From Anaerobacillus sp. (GTDB lineage: Bacteria > Bacillota > Bacilli > Bacillales_H > Anaerobacillaceae): a stretch of 12,686 nucleotides of DNA. Positions 5,929 through 12,686 of the stretch are shown in pieces. Location of the stretch: the NCBI GenBank assembly GCA_007120055.1, contig SKOL01000603.1:1-12686 (forward strand), in the 5' to 3' direction. Below the pieces are notes generated by a model. The model did not search any database. It saw only the letters and a program-made list of their open reading frames with translations, and was not told the DNA's origin. Each line of letters opens with the position of its first letter. Position 1 is the stretch's first letter. A program made the position numbers and the translations under genes.

Positions 5929-5948
5929 ATGAACCTCAACTTGTTCAT
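5929..5948 (-). promoter_or_regulatory. Small hairpin just upstream of the infB ribosome-binding site
   Basis: In the transcript ATGAAC (5948-5943) pairs with GTTCAT (5934-5929) over an 8-base loop, ending about three bases before the GGGAGG of infB. It could tune infB translation or be coincidental. The 54-base ylxQ-infB gap holds nothing else notable. Confidence 0.35.
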
Positions 5949-5967
5949 CCGCTTTTCAAAAGCTTTT

Positions 5968-6267
5968 TTATAAAATTGAAAGGAGCTTTTGTGCAAACCC
6001 TTGGTCGGTTACGCCAATAACCACTCTTTCATGTTTCCCAATGGCCATACCAAGTTCTTGCCGATCAGCCACAAACTTAAGAGTAACATTATAAAATTTA
6101 CACTTGTCTTGTAACTTTTTTTTCGTTAAATCTGAAGCGTCATTAGCTACAATAACAAGATGTACGTTCTTTTTACGAATGTCTTTAACAACAAGTTCTT
6201 CCCCAGTTACTAGCTTCCTAGCTCTTGCAGCAAGCCCTAGCAAAGAAAACCATTGTGGTTGTTTCAT
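5968..6267 (-). CDS. ylxQ: L7Ae-family RNA-binding protein YlxQ
   Basis: Member of the L7Ae/L30e/S12e family, whose members bind kink-turn RNA. The B. subtilis homologue has been shown to bind k-turns, but its cellular target is unclear, so the role here is inferred only as RNA binding linked to translation or RNase P. At 99 residues it is a single-domain protein. Visible features: a WFSLLGLAARARKLVTGEE helix with the family G-L-A-A-R-A pattern, the VHLVIVANDASD strand-turn, and a C-terminal ELGMAIGKHERVVIGVTDQGFA that matches the family's RNA-contact loop. ATG at 6267 overlaps the ylxR stop by one base, with AAGGAG upstream, so the pair is translationally coupled. Confidence 0.94.
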   Translation of the reverse strand: MKQPQWFSLLGLAARARKLVTGEELVVKDIRKKNVHLVIVANDASDLTKKKLQDKCKFYNVTLKFVADRQELGMAIGKHERVVIGVTDQGFAQKLLSIL

Positions 6268-6539
6268 TAAAAGTCTCCTTCAGTTCGATCTTTAATTAGT
6301 TGGTCGTAAATTTCAGAGCTTACTTTAACATTTAAGTGCTTAGAGAAAACATCTCTTTTTTTCGCCTCAAGGAAGCATTCCTGACTATTACTCACATAAG
6401 CTCCTCTTCCGGATTTTTTGCCAGTAAAATCAATCACCACTTCGCCCTCAGGTGTACGCACAATTCTAACCAACTCTTTTTTCGGCTTCATTTCATTTGT
6501 AACTACACATTTACGAAGTGGAACTTTTCGCTTTTTCAT
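6267..6539 (-). CDS. ylxR: YlxR / RnpM, DUF448 RNA-binding protein
   Basis: Small basic protein of the YlxR (DUF448) family. In B. subtilis it was first described as a nucleoid-associated regulator and more recently as RnpM, a modulator that binds RNase P RNA. This assignment rests on family membership, not on anything specific in this sequence. The 90 residues match the family. Diagnostic features are MKKRKVPLRKCVVTNEMKPKKELVRIVR at the start and the conserved GRGAYV loop near residues 44-49, followed by a helix carrying CFLEAKKRD. ATG at 6539 lies 15 bases after nusA, with GGAG upstream. The overlap with ylxQ suggests both products are needed in similar amounts. Confidence 0.94.
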   Translation of the reverse strand: MKKRKVPLRKCVVTNEMKPKKELVRIVRTPEGEVVIDFTGKKSGRGAYVSNSQECFLEAKKRDVFSKHLNVKVSSEIYDQLIKDRTEGDF

Positions 6540-6554
6540 ACTTTCTCCACTCCT

Positions 6555-7697
6555 TTATTGTTCTAACTCATCATGTCTTTCTTCATTAAGGATAGGATCC
6601 TCATTTACTGTCTCTTCTTCATAGCCTACTACATCATTTTCATTCGGATTGTATAAGCCTAAGCTCTCCGCTTCTGATTGGCTCTTTATATCAATTTTCC
6701 AACCTGTTAATTTAGCCGCTAGCCTTGCATTTTGTCCTCTTTTACCAATCGCTAAAGATAATTGATAGTCTGGCACGATGACTTGTGTCATTTTTTCCTC
6801 TTCATCAACTTTTACTTGAACAACTTTTGCAGGGCTTAAAGCATTAGCTACATATTCAACTGGATCTTCTGACCAGCGAACAATATCAATTTTTTCTCCT
6901 TTAAGCTCATTTACAATCGTTTGAACTCGCTGCCCTTTTGGACCTACACAAGAACCTACAGGATCAACTTCCGGATTCGGAGCGTGTACAGAGATCTTTG
7001 AACGATCACCGGCTTCTCTAGCTACTGACATTAATTCAACAGTACCATCAAAGATTTCTGGGACTTCTAATTCGAATAGTCGTTTTAGTAAGCCAGGGTG
7101 GGTTCTAGAAATTAAAATTTGAGGACCTTTTGTCGTTTTCTCAACCTTAGTTATGTAGGCTTTAATACGATCGTTATGCTTATATGTTTCGTTTGGCATT
7201 TGCTCACTTAACGGAAGTAATGCTTCCACTTTCCCTAAATCCACATAAATAAAACGACTATCTTGTCGTTGAACAATTCCCGTCATAATATCTTCTTCAC
7301 GATCAATGAAATCAGAATAAATAATTCCTCTTTCAGCTTCGCGAACTCGCTGCGTTACTACTTGTTTAGCAGTTTGTGCGGCAATGCGCCCGAAATCTTT
7401 CGGTGTTACTTCAATTTCTACAATATCATCCACTTCATATTGTGGGTTAATTGCCTTTGCAGCCTCTTCAGAAATTTCTAGTCTTGCATCAAACACTTCT
7501 TCCACTACTTGCTTTCTCGCAAAAACACGAATACTACCATTCTCACGGTTAATGTCCACCCGGACATTTTGCGCTTGATTAAAGTTACGTTTATAACCAG
7601 AAATTAAAGCTGCTTCAATAGCTTCAATAATTATTTCCTTACTAATTCCTTTTTCTTTTTCTAACGTCGTTAATGCATCCATAAAGTCACTATTCAT
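6555..7697 (-). CDS. nusA: Transcription termination/antitermination factor NusA
   Basis: Binds RNA polymerase near the exit channel, prolongs pausing, stimulates intrinsic termination and takes part in rRNA antitermination. 380 residues; the short Gram-positive form without the acidic repeat domains of E. coli. In order: N-terminal polymerase-binding domain (1 to about 125), S1 domain (about 134-200, EEDIMTGIVQRQ to ILISRTHP), KH1 with the GPKG loop (about 252-255) and KH2 with the GKRG loop (about 318-321), then an acidic tail of about 40 residues. ATG at 7697 with AAGGGGGAG upstream. It is separated from rimP by 108 bases with a weak hairpin. NusA-dependent termination is a known feedback on this operon in B. 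subtilis relatives; whether that holds here cannot be read from the sequence. Confidence 0.98.
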   Translation of the reverse strand: MNSDFMDALTTLEKEKGISKEIIIEAIEAALISGYKRNFNQAQNVRVDINRENGSIRVFARKQVVEEVFDARLEISEEAAKAINPQYEVDDIVEIEVTPKDFGRIAAQTAKQVVTQRVREAERGIIYSDFIDREEDIMTGIVQRQDSRFIYVDLGKVEALLPLSEQMPNETYKHNDRIKAYITKVEKTTKGPQILISRTHPGLLKRLFELEVPEIFDGTVELMSVAREAGDRSKISVHAPNPEVDPVGSCVGPKGQRVQTIVNELKGEKIDIVRWSEDPVEYVANALSPAKVVQVKVDEEEKMTQVIVPDYQLSLAIGKRGQNARLAAKLTGWKIDIKSQSEAESLGLYNPNENDVVGYEEETVNEDPILNEERHDELEQ

Positions 7698-7722
7698 GGA
7701 TCTTTTCTCCCCCTTTCAATTT

Positions 7723-7753
7723 AGAAAAACGAAAGCACGTTTTTAAAGCTTTC
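7723..7753 (-). terminator. Weak terminator-like hairpin between rimP and nusA
   Basis: On the minus strand GAAAGC (7753-7748) and GCTTTC (7736-7731) pair over an 11-base loop and are followed by GTTTTTCT. The stem has only six base pairs, two of them G-C, so full termination is unlikely. It could act as a pause or attenuator that sets the nusA level relative to rimP. Confidence 0.4.
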
Positions 7754-7805
7754 ATTATTTAGATATATAGAGCATTAAATTTTCACCTTGTACATTCTCG
7801 TACGA

Positions 7806-8276
7806 TTAGAAAACTACAGCTAATCTTGCGCTTGCTACTTTTTCATATGGAATAGTTACTTCAACAGTTCTAGTTTTTTGCTTTGTTGCAATTATCAACT
7901 GCTGACCATCAAAGGTTACAAGCTTGCCTTCAAATGCTTTTTCACCGTCAATTGGTTCATATGTAGTCACATAAACATTTTTTCCTAGCGCTTTTTCTAT
8001 ATCTTTTTGTTTTTTTAATGGGCGTTCAGCACCTGGTGATGAAACTTCCAAAAAATATGCTTGCGGGATTGGATCGTGCTCATCTAAAAGCTCGCTCAAA
8101 CGTTCACTTACAATACCACAGTCTTCTATGTCTACTCCTGTATCAGAGTCAATAAACACACGAAGGAACCAGTTCTTCCCTTCTTTCTTAAATTCAACAT
8201 CCACAAGCTCGAGTTGTAATTCAGTTAATATAGGTGTCACAAGATCTTCTACAGTGGTAGTCACTTTCTTACTCAC
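7806..8276 (-). CDS. rimP: Ribosome maturation factor RimP
   Basis: Cytosolic factor that binds free 30S subunits and helps form the head and central pseudoknot region, early in the assembly path that RbfA later completes. The 156 residues match the family. The N-terminal alpha/beta domain shows the [22 protein letters not shown] opening, the [29 protein letters not shown] core and the conserved [16 protein letters not shown] motif (about residues 74-89); a C-terminal SH3-like barrel follows ([23 protein letters not shown] to the end). The start is GTG at 8276, supported by AAGGAGGGG (8290-8282) upstream. It is the first gene of the cluster; a family 1 repeat abuts its ribosome-binding site, so any promoter must lie in or beyond that repeat. 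Confidence 0.97.
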   Translation of the reverse strand: MSKKVTTTVEDLVTPILTELQLELVDVEFKKEGKNWFLRVFIDSDTGVDIEDCGIVSERLSELLDEHDPIPQAYFLEVSSPGAERPLKKQKDIEKALGKNVYVTTYEPIDGEKAFEGKLVTFDGQQLIIATKQKTRTVEVTIPYEKVASARLAVVF

Positions 8277-8289
8277 AAAAACCCCTCCT

Positions 8290-8446
8290 TACTAGAAAAG
8301 CGTATGCGCCTGGTTAGCTTCGACAAGCGTTGGAGGACCAGCAACGTTTTGCCTCCTCTCTGAGATACTCCCTGAATAGGCAAATTTTGATGGACCGAAA
8401 CGCTCGAGAAGCTAGGCGCTTGAGCTAGACAGCTTTCCAAGTTCAA
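8290..8446. repeat. Family 1 structured intergenic repeat, copy C
   Basis: This copy opens TACTAGAAAAGCGTATGCGCC and closes GAGCTAGACAGCTTTCCAAG plus TTCAA, parallel to copy A. Nested stems: basal GCGCC/GGCGC (8306-8310 with 8415-8419), TAGCTTC/GAAGCTA (8315-8321 with 8408-8414), AGCGTT/AACGCT (8326-8331 with 8399-8404) and apical TTTGCCT/AGGCAAA (8348-8354 with 8378-8384). Single-stranded stretches such as TTGGAG, CCAGC and CGAAACGCTCGA are shared with copy A while the stems differ. Its GAAAAGCG end touches the rimP ribosome-binding site. Confidence 0.87.
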
Positions 8447-8461
8447 AAAATAATAATTTCA

Positions 8462-8484
8462 TACTAGAAAAGCGTATGCGCCTG
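8462..8484. repeat. Truncated family 1 repeat stub (C')
   Basis: These 23 bases, beginning TACTAGAAAAGCGTATGCG, are identical to the start of copy C at 8290-8312, and similarity ends there. The stub lies 15 bases beyond the far end of copy C, the same arrangement as stub A' beyond copy A. It matches its own neighbour better than it matches any other family member. Confidence 0.8.
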
Positions 8485-8580
8485 CTTTCAAATTGTATCC
8501 TAGATTAAGTTAATTACTTGTATGTAGAGAATATTATATATCAATAGCTTTATGATCTATTATGCCCAAAACAAAAGACA

Positions 8581-8610
8581 TCTATATACAAGAAATACGC
8601 AACTTTACAA
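8581..8610 (-). promoter_or_regulatory. Weak candidate promoter for the rimP-nusA-infB cluster
   Basis: TTGTAA (8610-8605) and TATAGA (8586-8581) are 18 bases apart on the minus strand; TATATA at 16 bases is an alternative -10. It lies between the polC terminator and the family 1 repeat, where the cluster promoter is expected. The region is AT-rich, so partial matches arise easily and other starts are possible. Confidence 0.35.
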
Positions 8611-8680
8611 GCTTTCATTCATTTTACTTACTAGCTTTTGGTAGACTATGCAACATCACATAAGCTTTTTTAGTAAAACG

Positions 8681-8704
8681 AAAGAGTGGGTTTCCCCACT
8701 CTTT
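8681..8704 (-). terminator. Rho-independent terminator of polC
   Basis: A perfect 10-bp stem (8704-8695 with 8690-8681, core GAGTGGG/CCCACTC) closes on a 4-base loop and is followed on the minus strand by CGTTTTACT. It lies about 90 bases after the polC stop. The T-run is better on the plus strand, so it may work in both directions, but no plus-strand gene is seen here. It separates polC transcription from the rimP cluster. Confidence 0.85.
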
Positions 8705-8792
8705 TTGCGCGTAACTATTATAAGTATTACCTCAAAAATATAACATAACCCCTAAAATTATGCAAGTTGGGTCGTGACTATGCTTCATTTCA

Positions 8793-11700
8793 TTAAAATA
8801 ATGAAAGTTGATTTGAATCTGGTAGCCCCTCAAGACACCCATGCTCATCGAGGTTTTCTAAAACTGTTTTCGTAATTTTACTCTTTTGTTGCAAATCCTC
8901 TTTTGATAAAAATTCCCCATGCTCCCTGGCTTTGACAATGTTGAGCGATGCGTTCGTACCAACGCCTGTCATCGCATTAAAAGGAGGAATTAATGTATCT
9001 TCTTCTACGAGGAATTCAGTAGCACTTGAACGATACAAATCAACCTTTTTAAATGAGAACCCTCTTTCACACATTTCAATTGCTAACTCTAATACAGTCA
9101 AAACACTCTTTTCTTTTGGTGATGCATCTAAACCTTTTTCATTAATTTCTTCAATTTTAGCACGGATCGAGGCTGAACCTCGAATCATCGTATCTAAATC
9201 AAAGTCATCCGCTCTAACCGTGAAGTATGCAGCATAAAATAAAATTGGATGGTGGACTTTAAAATAGGCGATTCTCACTGCCATTAATACATAAGCCGCG
9301 GCATGGGCTTTTGGGAACATATATTTAATTTTCAAACAAGATCCAATATACCAATCAGGTACATTGTTTTTCTTCATTTCCTCAATCCACTCTTCACTTA
9401 ACCCTTTCCCTTTTCGGACACTTTCCATAATTTTAAAAGCTAATGAGTGCTCTAAACCTTTATAAATCAAATAAACCATAATGTCATCACGACAGCCGAT
9501 AACATCTTTCAGCTCGCACGTCCCATTATAAATAAGTTCATTGGCATTGTTCAGCCATACATCTGTTCCGTGAGACAATCCAGAGATTTGGACGAGTTCA
9601 CTAAAAGTTGACGGTTTCGTTTCCTCGAGCATTTGTCTAACAAATCTTGTTCCAAACTCCGGAATACCATAAGTACCTGTTTTACACATAATTTGCTCTT
9701 CTGTAACCCCTAGAGATTCCGTTCCACTAAATAATTTAAATACTTCAGGGTCATCCGTTGGAATGGTCTTCGGATCTATGCCACTTAAATCTTGTAACAT
9801 CCGAATTACGGTCGGATCATCATGCCCTAAAATATCAAGCTTTAAAATATTGTCGTGAATAGAGTGAAAATCAAAGTGTGTTGTTTTCCACTCTGCCTCT
9901 CTATCGTCGGCTGGGAATTGAATTGGGGTGAAATCGTATACTTCCATGTAATCAGGTACAACGATAATACCACCTGGATGCTGCCCAGTTGTCCTCTTTA
10001 CACCGGTACAACCTGAGACGAGTCGATCTATTTCAGCACCTCTCATTTGAAAATCGTTGTCATTTTGATAACCTTTCACGTAACCATATGCGGTCTTTTC
10101 GGCAACTGTTCCAATGGTTCCGGCTTTATATACATTATCAACACCGAATAACTCTTTCGTATAATTATGAGCTCGAGATTGATAAGCACCAGAAAAGTTA
10201 AGGTCGATATCAGGTACTTTATCCCCTTTAAAGCCTAGGAACGTTTCAAACGGAATGTCATGACCATCTTTTACATACTTTGTCCCACATTCCGTACAAT
10301 CCTTATCAGGTAAATCAAATCCAGAACCAACAGATCCATCGTCAAAAAACTGTGAATGATGACAGTTTGGACAAACGTAATGTGGTGGTAGTGGATTCAC
10401 CTCTGTAATTTCAGTTAATGTAGCAACAAGTGATGAACCGACAGAACCACGCGATCCGACTAAGTAGCCATCATCTAAAGATTTTTTTACAAGTTTATGA
10501 GAAATTAAATAAATAACCGCAAATCCGTGACCAATAATACTCTTCAATTCTTTTTCTATTCTAGCTTCAACTATTTCAGGAAGGGGGTCGCCATATATGC
10601 TTTTAGCCATACCGTAGCTCATCTTTCTGATTTCTTCATCAGCACCTTCGATTTTCGGTGTATAAAGATCGTCAGGAATCGGCTTAATCTCCTCCACTTG
10701 ATCGGCGATTTTTTGCGTATTACTTACGACAATTTCCTTTGCCTTTTCTTCGCCTAAAAATTGAAAACATCCTATCATTTCATCTGTCGTTCGAAAATGA
10801 ACTTGTGGTAACGTTTGTTTATTTAGCGGATTAGCTCCGCCTTGACTAGCTATTAATATTTTGCGATAAATCCAGTCGTTTTCATTTAAATAATGAACAT
10901 TCCCTGTCGCAACGACCGGCTTGTCTAATTTCTCTCCTAACGCAACAATCTTTGTCATGATATCTTTTAATTCTAATTCGTCACGAATTAGCTCTTTTTC
11001 AATCAAATGATAATAATTAGAAGGGGGTTGAAGTTCAAGGTAGTCATAAAATTTAGCAACCTCTTCTACTTCATCACTCGATTTTTGCATCATCCCTTCA
11101 AAAACTTCCCCTTTGTCGCAACCAGAACCGACAATAATTCCTTCACGATATTTTTGTAATAAGGATTTTGGAATTCGCGGTGTACGGTGGAAAAACTCAA
11201 GATGAGAATATGACACAAGTTTATATAAGTTTTTCAAGCCGATTTGATCTTTGGCAATTAAAATGCAATGAGATGGTCTTAAGCGATGAAAGTCACCTTT
11301 TCCCATGTTATCATTCAATTGATCATGAAACTCTATATCACGCTCAAGGCAATCTTTTACTAACTTCCATAATAAATAACCAGTCGCCTCAGCATCGTAT
11401 ATCGCACGGTGATGACTAACTAATTCAATATCGAATTTTTTACAAAGGTTGTTTAATCGATGGTTTTTTAATTGTGGATATAAAAACCTCGCTAACTCTA
11501 ACGTATCAATGACGGGGTTAGAACAATCATTAAAACCAATTTTACGAAACCCTGCATTAATAAACCCCATATCAAAGCTAGCATTGTGAGCGACTAAAAC
11601 ATCGTCCCCAATCCATTCTCTAAAATCTTTTAACACATCATCAATTTCAGGAGCATCAACAAGCATATCGTCGGTAATACCTGTTAAATCGATAATTGTG

Positions 11701-12686
11701 TTTGTTAACTTTTCATGGGGATTTGCAAACGATTCAAAACGATCAATAATTTCTCCTTCTTTTACTTTGACCGCAGCAAGTTCAATAATTGTATTATAAA
11801 CAGCAGATAACCCTGTTGTCTCAACATCAAAGACAATATACGTCTCTTCTTTTAATGATCTTTTTTGAGTGTTGTAAGCAATCGGCACTCCGTCATCGAC
11901 TAAGTTCGCTTCTAAACCGAATAAAATTTTAATGTCATGTTTTTTCCCAGCCCCATAAGCCTCTGGATAAGATTGTACAACTCCATGGTCTGTAATGGCA
12001 ATCGCTTTATGACCCCATTTACTCGCTTGTTCTACTAGGCGACTAGGTGAAGTGACCGCATCCATCTGACTCATTGGAGTATGCAAATGTAATTCAACTC
12101 GTTTTTCATCTTCTGGTGCTAAGTCTTGTTTTTCAACGGGTTTAACTTCATTAATATCTTTTGCAATCATCACTAAGTCGCGTACAAACGTATCGTGTTG
12201 AATGCCTCCGCGAACCTTTACCCAAATTCCTTTTTTTACAGCTTGGAGAAGTGCTACATCTTCTTTGTCATTAGAAAATATTTTCACTAAAATTGAATCG
12301 GTATAATCAGTAATTTTAAACGTTAAAAGGGTTCGCCCACTTCTTAACTCTCTCGTTTCCGCATCAAAAATATATCCTTGAATAGCAACCTTCTTTTCTT
12401 CGTCAACAATATTTTCAATCGGAATAATATCATCTTTAATTTGATAACCAATCGTTAGAGTTTCACCTGATTGTCCAACTTTCTCAGCTCTTTTTTCTTG
12501 TTTTTGTTTTTCAATCATAGCAGCAACCATTTTCGAATGATCTTCTTCTTGTTTCTGCTGCACAAACTGTTGAAATTCTTTTTTAGACTCTTTAATCTTT
12601 GTCTCAATTTGAAAATAAGGAAAACCGACGTTCAAAAAAGATTCTCTTAAAGGTTCTTTTAGTTTCCTAGCTAGTGCAGTTGCTTC
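8793..12686 (-). CDS. polC: DNA polymerase III alpha subunit, Gram-positive PolC (5' end outside window)
   Basis: Replicative polymerase of low-GC Gram-positives, with built-in proofreading. The frame is open to the window edge, giving 1297 residues; the missing N-terminus is about 140 residues by comparison with B. subtilis (1437). In visible numbering: OB-fold region about 75-180, start of the PHP domain [14 protein letters not shown] near 197, an inserted 3'-5' exonuclease with VFDVETTGL (DxE, near 285-293), HNASFD and [12 protein letters not shown], then the PHP remainder. The polymerase core follows, with a zinc finger CPNC/CTEC (about 772-800), catalytic PDIDLNF (825-831) and [10 protein letters not shown], and a C-terminal QLSLF clamp-binding motif as the very last residues. 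No frameshift or missing catalytic residue is seen. The TTG at 12635 is internal, not a start. Confidence 0.98.
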   Translation of the reverse strand, partial: EATALARKLKEPLRESFLNVGFPYFQIETKIKESKKEFQQFVQQKQEEDHSKMVAAMIEKQKQEKRAEKVGQSGETLTIGYQIKDDIIPIENIVDEEKKVAIQGYIFDAETRELRSGRTLLTFKITDYTDSILVKIFSNDKEDVALLQAVKKGIWVKVRGGIQHDTFVRDLVMIAKDINEVKPVEKQDLAPEDEKRVELHLHTPMSQMDAVTSPSRLVEQASKWGHKAIAITDHGVVQSYPEAYGAGKKHDIKILFGLEANLVDDGVPIAYNTQKRSLKEETYIVFDVETTGLSAVYNTIIELAAVKVKEGEIIDRFESFANPHEKLTNTIIDLTGITDDMLVDAPEIDDVLKDFREWIGDDVLVAHNASFDMGFINAGFRKIGFNDCSNPVIDTLELARFLYPQLKNHRLNNLCKKFDIELVSHHRAIYDAEATGYLLWKLVKDCLERDIEFHDQLNDNMGKGDFHRLRPSHCILIAKDQIGLKNLYKLVSYSHLEFFHRTPRIPKSLLQKYREGIIVGSGCDKGEVFEGMMQKSSDEVEEVAKFYDYLELQPPSNYYHLIEKELIRDELELKDIMTKIVALGEKLDKPVVATGNVHYLNENDWIYRKILIASQGGANPLNKQTLPQVHFRTTDEMIGCFQFLGEEKAKEIVVSNTQKIADQVEEIKPIPDDLYTPKIEGADEEIRKMSYGMAKSIYGDPLPEIVEARIEKELKSIIGHGFAVIYLISHKLVKKSLDDGYLVGSRGSVGSSLVATLTEITEVNPLPPHYVCPNCHHSQFFDDGSVGSGFDLPDKDCTECGTKYVKDGHDIPFETFLGFKGDKVPDIDLNFSGAYQSRAHNYTKELFGVDNVYKAGTIGTVAEKTAYGYVKGYQNDNDFQMRGAEIDRLVSGCTGVKRTTGQHPGGIIVVPDYMEVYDFTPIQFPADDREAEWKTTHFDFHSIHDNILKLDILGHDDPTVIRMLQDLSGIDPKTIPTDDPEVFKLFSGTESLGVTEEQIMCKTGTYGIPEFGTRFVRQMLEETKPSTFSELVQISGLSHGTDVWLNNANELIYNGTCELKDVIGCRDDIMVYLIYKGLEHSLAFKIMESVRKGKGLSEEWIEEMKKNNVPDWYIGSCLKIKYMFPKAHAAAYVLMAVRIAYFKVHHPILFYAAYFTVRADDFDLDTMIRGSASIRAKIEEINEKGLDASPKEKSVLTVLELAIEMCERGFSFKKVDLYRSSATEFLVEEDTLIPPFNAMTGVGTNASLNIVKAREHGEFLSKEDLQQKSKITKTVLENLDEHGCLEGLPDSNQLSLF

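Larger units (their letters stand above)
8277..8792. other. 516-base gene-free gap between polC and rimP
   Basis: No coding sequence with family signal is seen on either strand. From the rimP side it holds the rimP ribosome-binding site, a full family 1 repeat (8290-8446), a repeat stub (8462-8484), an AT-rich stretch (about 8485-8670) with a weak candidate promoter, and the polC terminator (8681-8704). The AT-rich stretch is the expected place for the main promoter of the rimP-nusA-infB transcript. Confidence 0.8.

Noticed and set aside
5572..5932. Plus-strand frames of 68 and 90 codons with strongly hydrophobic products that resemble membrane proteins
   Set aside because: They are antisense to the lysine/asparagine-rich linker of infB; the complement of AAA/AAC/AAT codons gives F, V, L and I codons, which produces an artificial membrane-like sequence.
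5951..5967. GCTTTTGAAAAGC palindrome after ylxQ, considered as a terminator
   Set aside because: It has essentially no loop and no T-run after it on the minus strand, and lies between closely spaced operon genes.
8290..8484. Regular repeats with spacing, considered as a CRISPR remnant
   Set aside because: Only a full unit plus a stub are present, the units are large hairpins of about 157 bases, and there are no short direct repeats with unique spacers or cas genes.
12633..12635. TTG at 12635 as the start of polC
   Set aside because: The frame stays open to the window edge, upstream residues look like PolC, and about 140 further N-terminal residues are expected, so this is an internal leucine codon.

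Overview
The window is low-GC Firmicute chromosome, almost certainly from a member of the Bacillaceae. The evidence is a Gram-positive type PolC, the gene order polC / rimP-nusA-ylxR-ylxQ-infB-ylxP-rbfA-truB-ribF-rpsO, and proteins that align closely with my memory of the Bacillus subtilis set. I cannot name the genus. Every gene lies on the minus strand, so transcription runs from high to low coordinates.

Layout, upstream to downstream: 12686-8793 is the C-terminal ~1297 residues of PolC, cut at the window edge and followed by an intrinsic terminator. 8792-8277 is a 516-base gap with that terminator, a weak candidate promoter and dispersed repeats. 8276-3515 is the tight core rimP, nusA, ylxR, ylxQ, infB, ylxP (transcription elongation, RNase P modulation, an L7Ae-type RNA-binding protein, initiation factor IF2). 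3392-259 holds rbfA, truB, ribF and rpsO, but the spacing opens up: the three gaps from ylxP to ribF carry repeats, and one also has an internal terminator. The rpsO gene has its own likely promoter, a structured leader and a strong terminator. 258-1 has no gene; in related genomes pnp would follow.

The genes are housekeeping and look intact (only polC is cut, by the window edge). Together they serve DNA replication (PolC), 30S maturation and translation initiation (RimP, RbfA, IF2, S15), elongation and termination control (NusA), tRNA modification (TruB) and flavin cofactor synthesis (RibF).

The unusual content is intergenic. Two families of palindromic repeats have entered this essential cluster. 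Family 1 (full copies 1629-1786 and 8290-8446, a short copy 3405-3490, two stubs) always lies in the same orientation, with the same end next to the ribosome-binding site of the following gene. Its stems differ in sequence between copies but stay paired. Family 2 (77-190 and 2811-2923) is MITE-like, with inverted ends and a hairpin core in which four aligned positions differ and pairing is kept in both copies. I found no new protein-coding system; these structured repeats are the most interesting signal.
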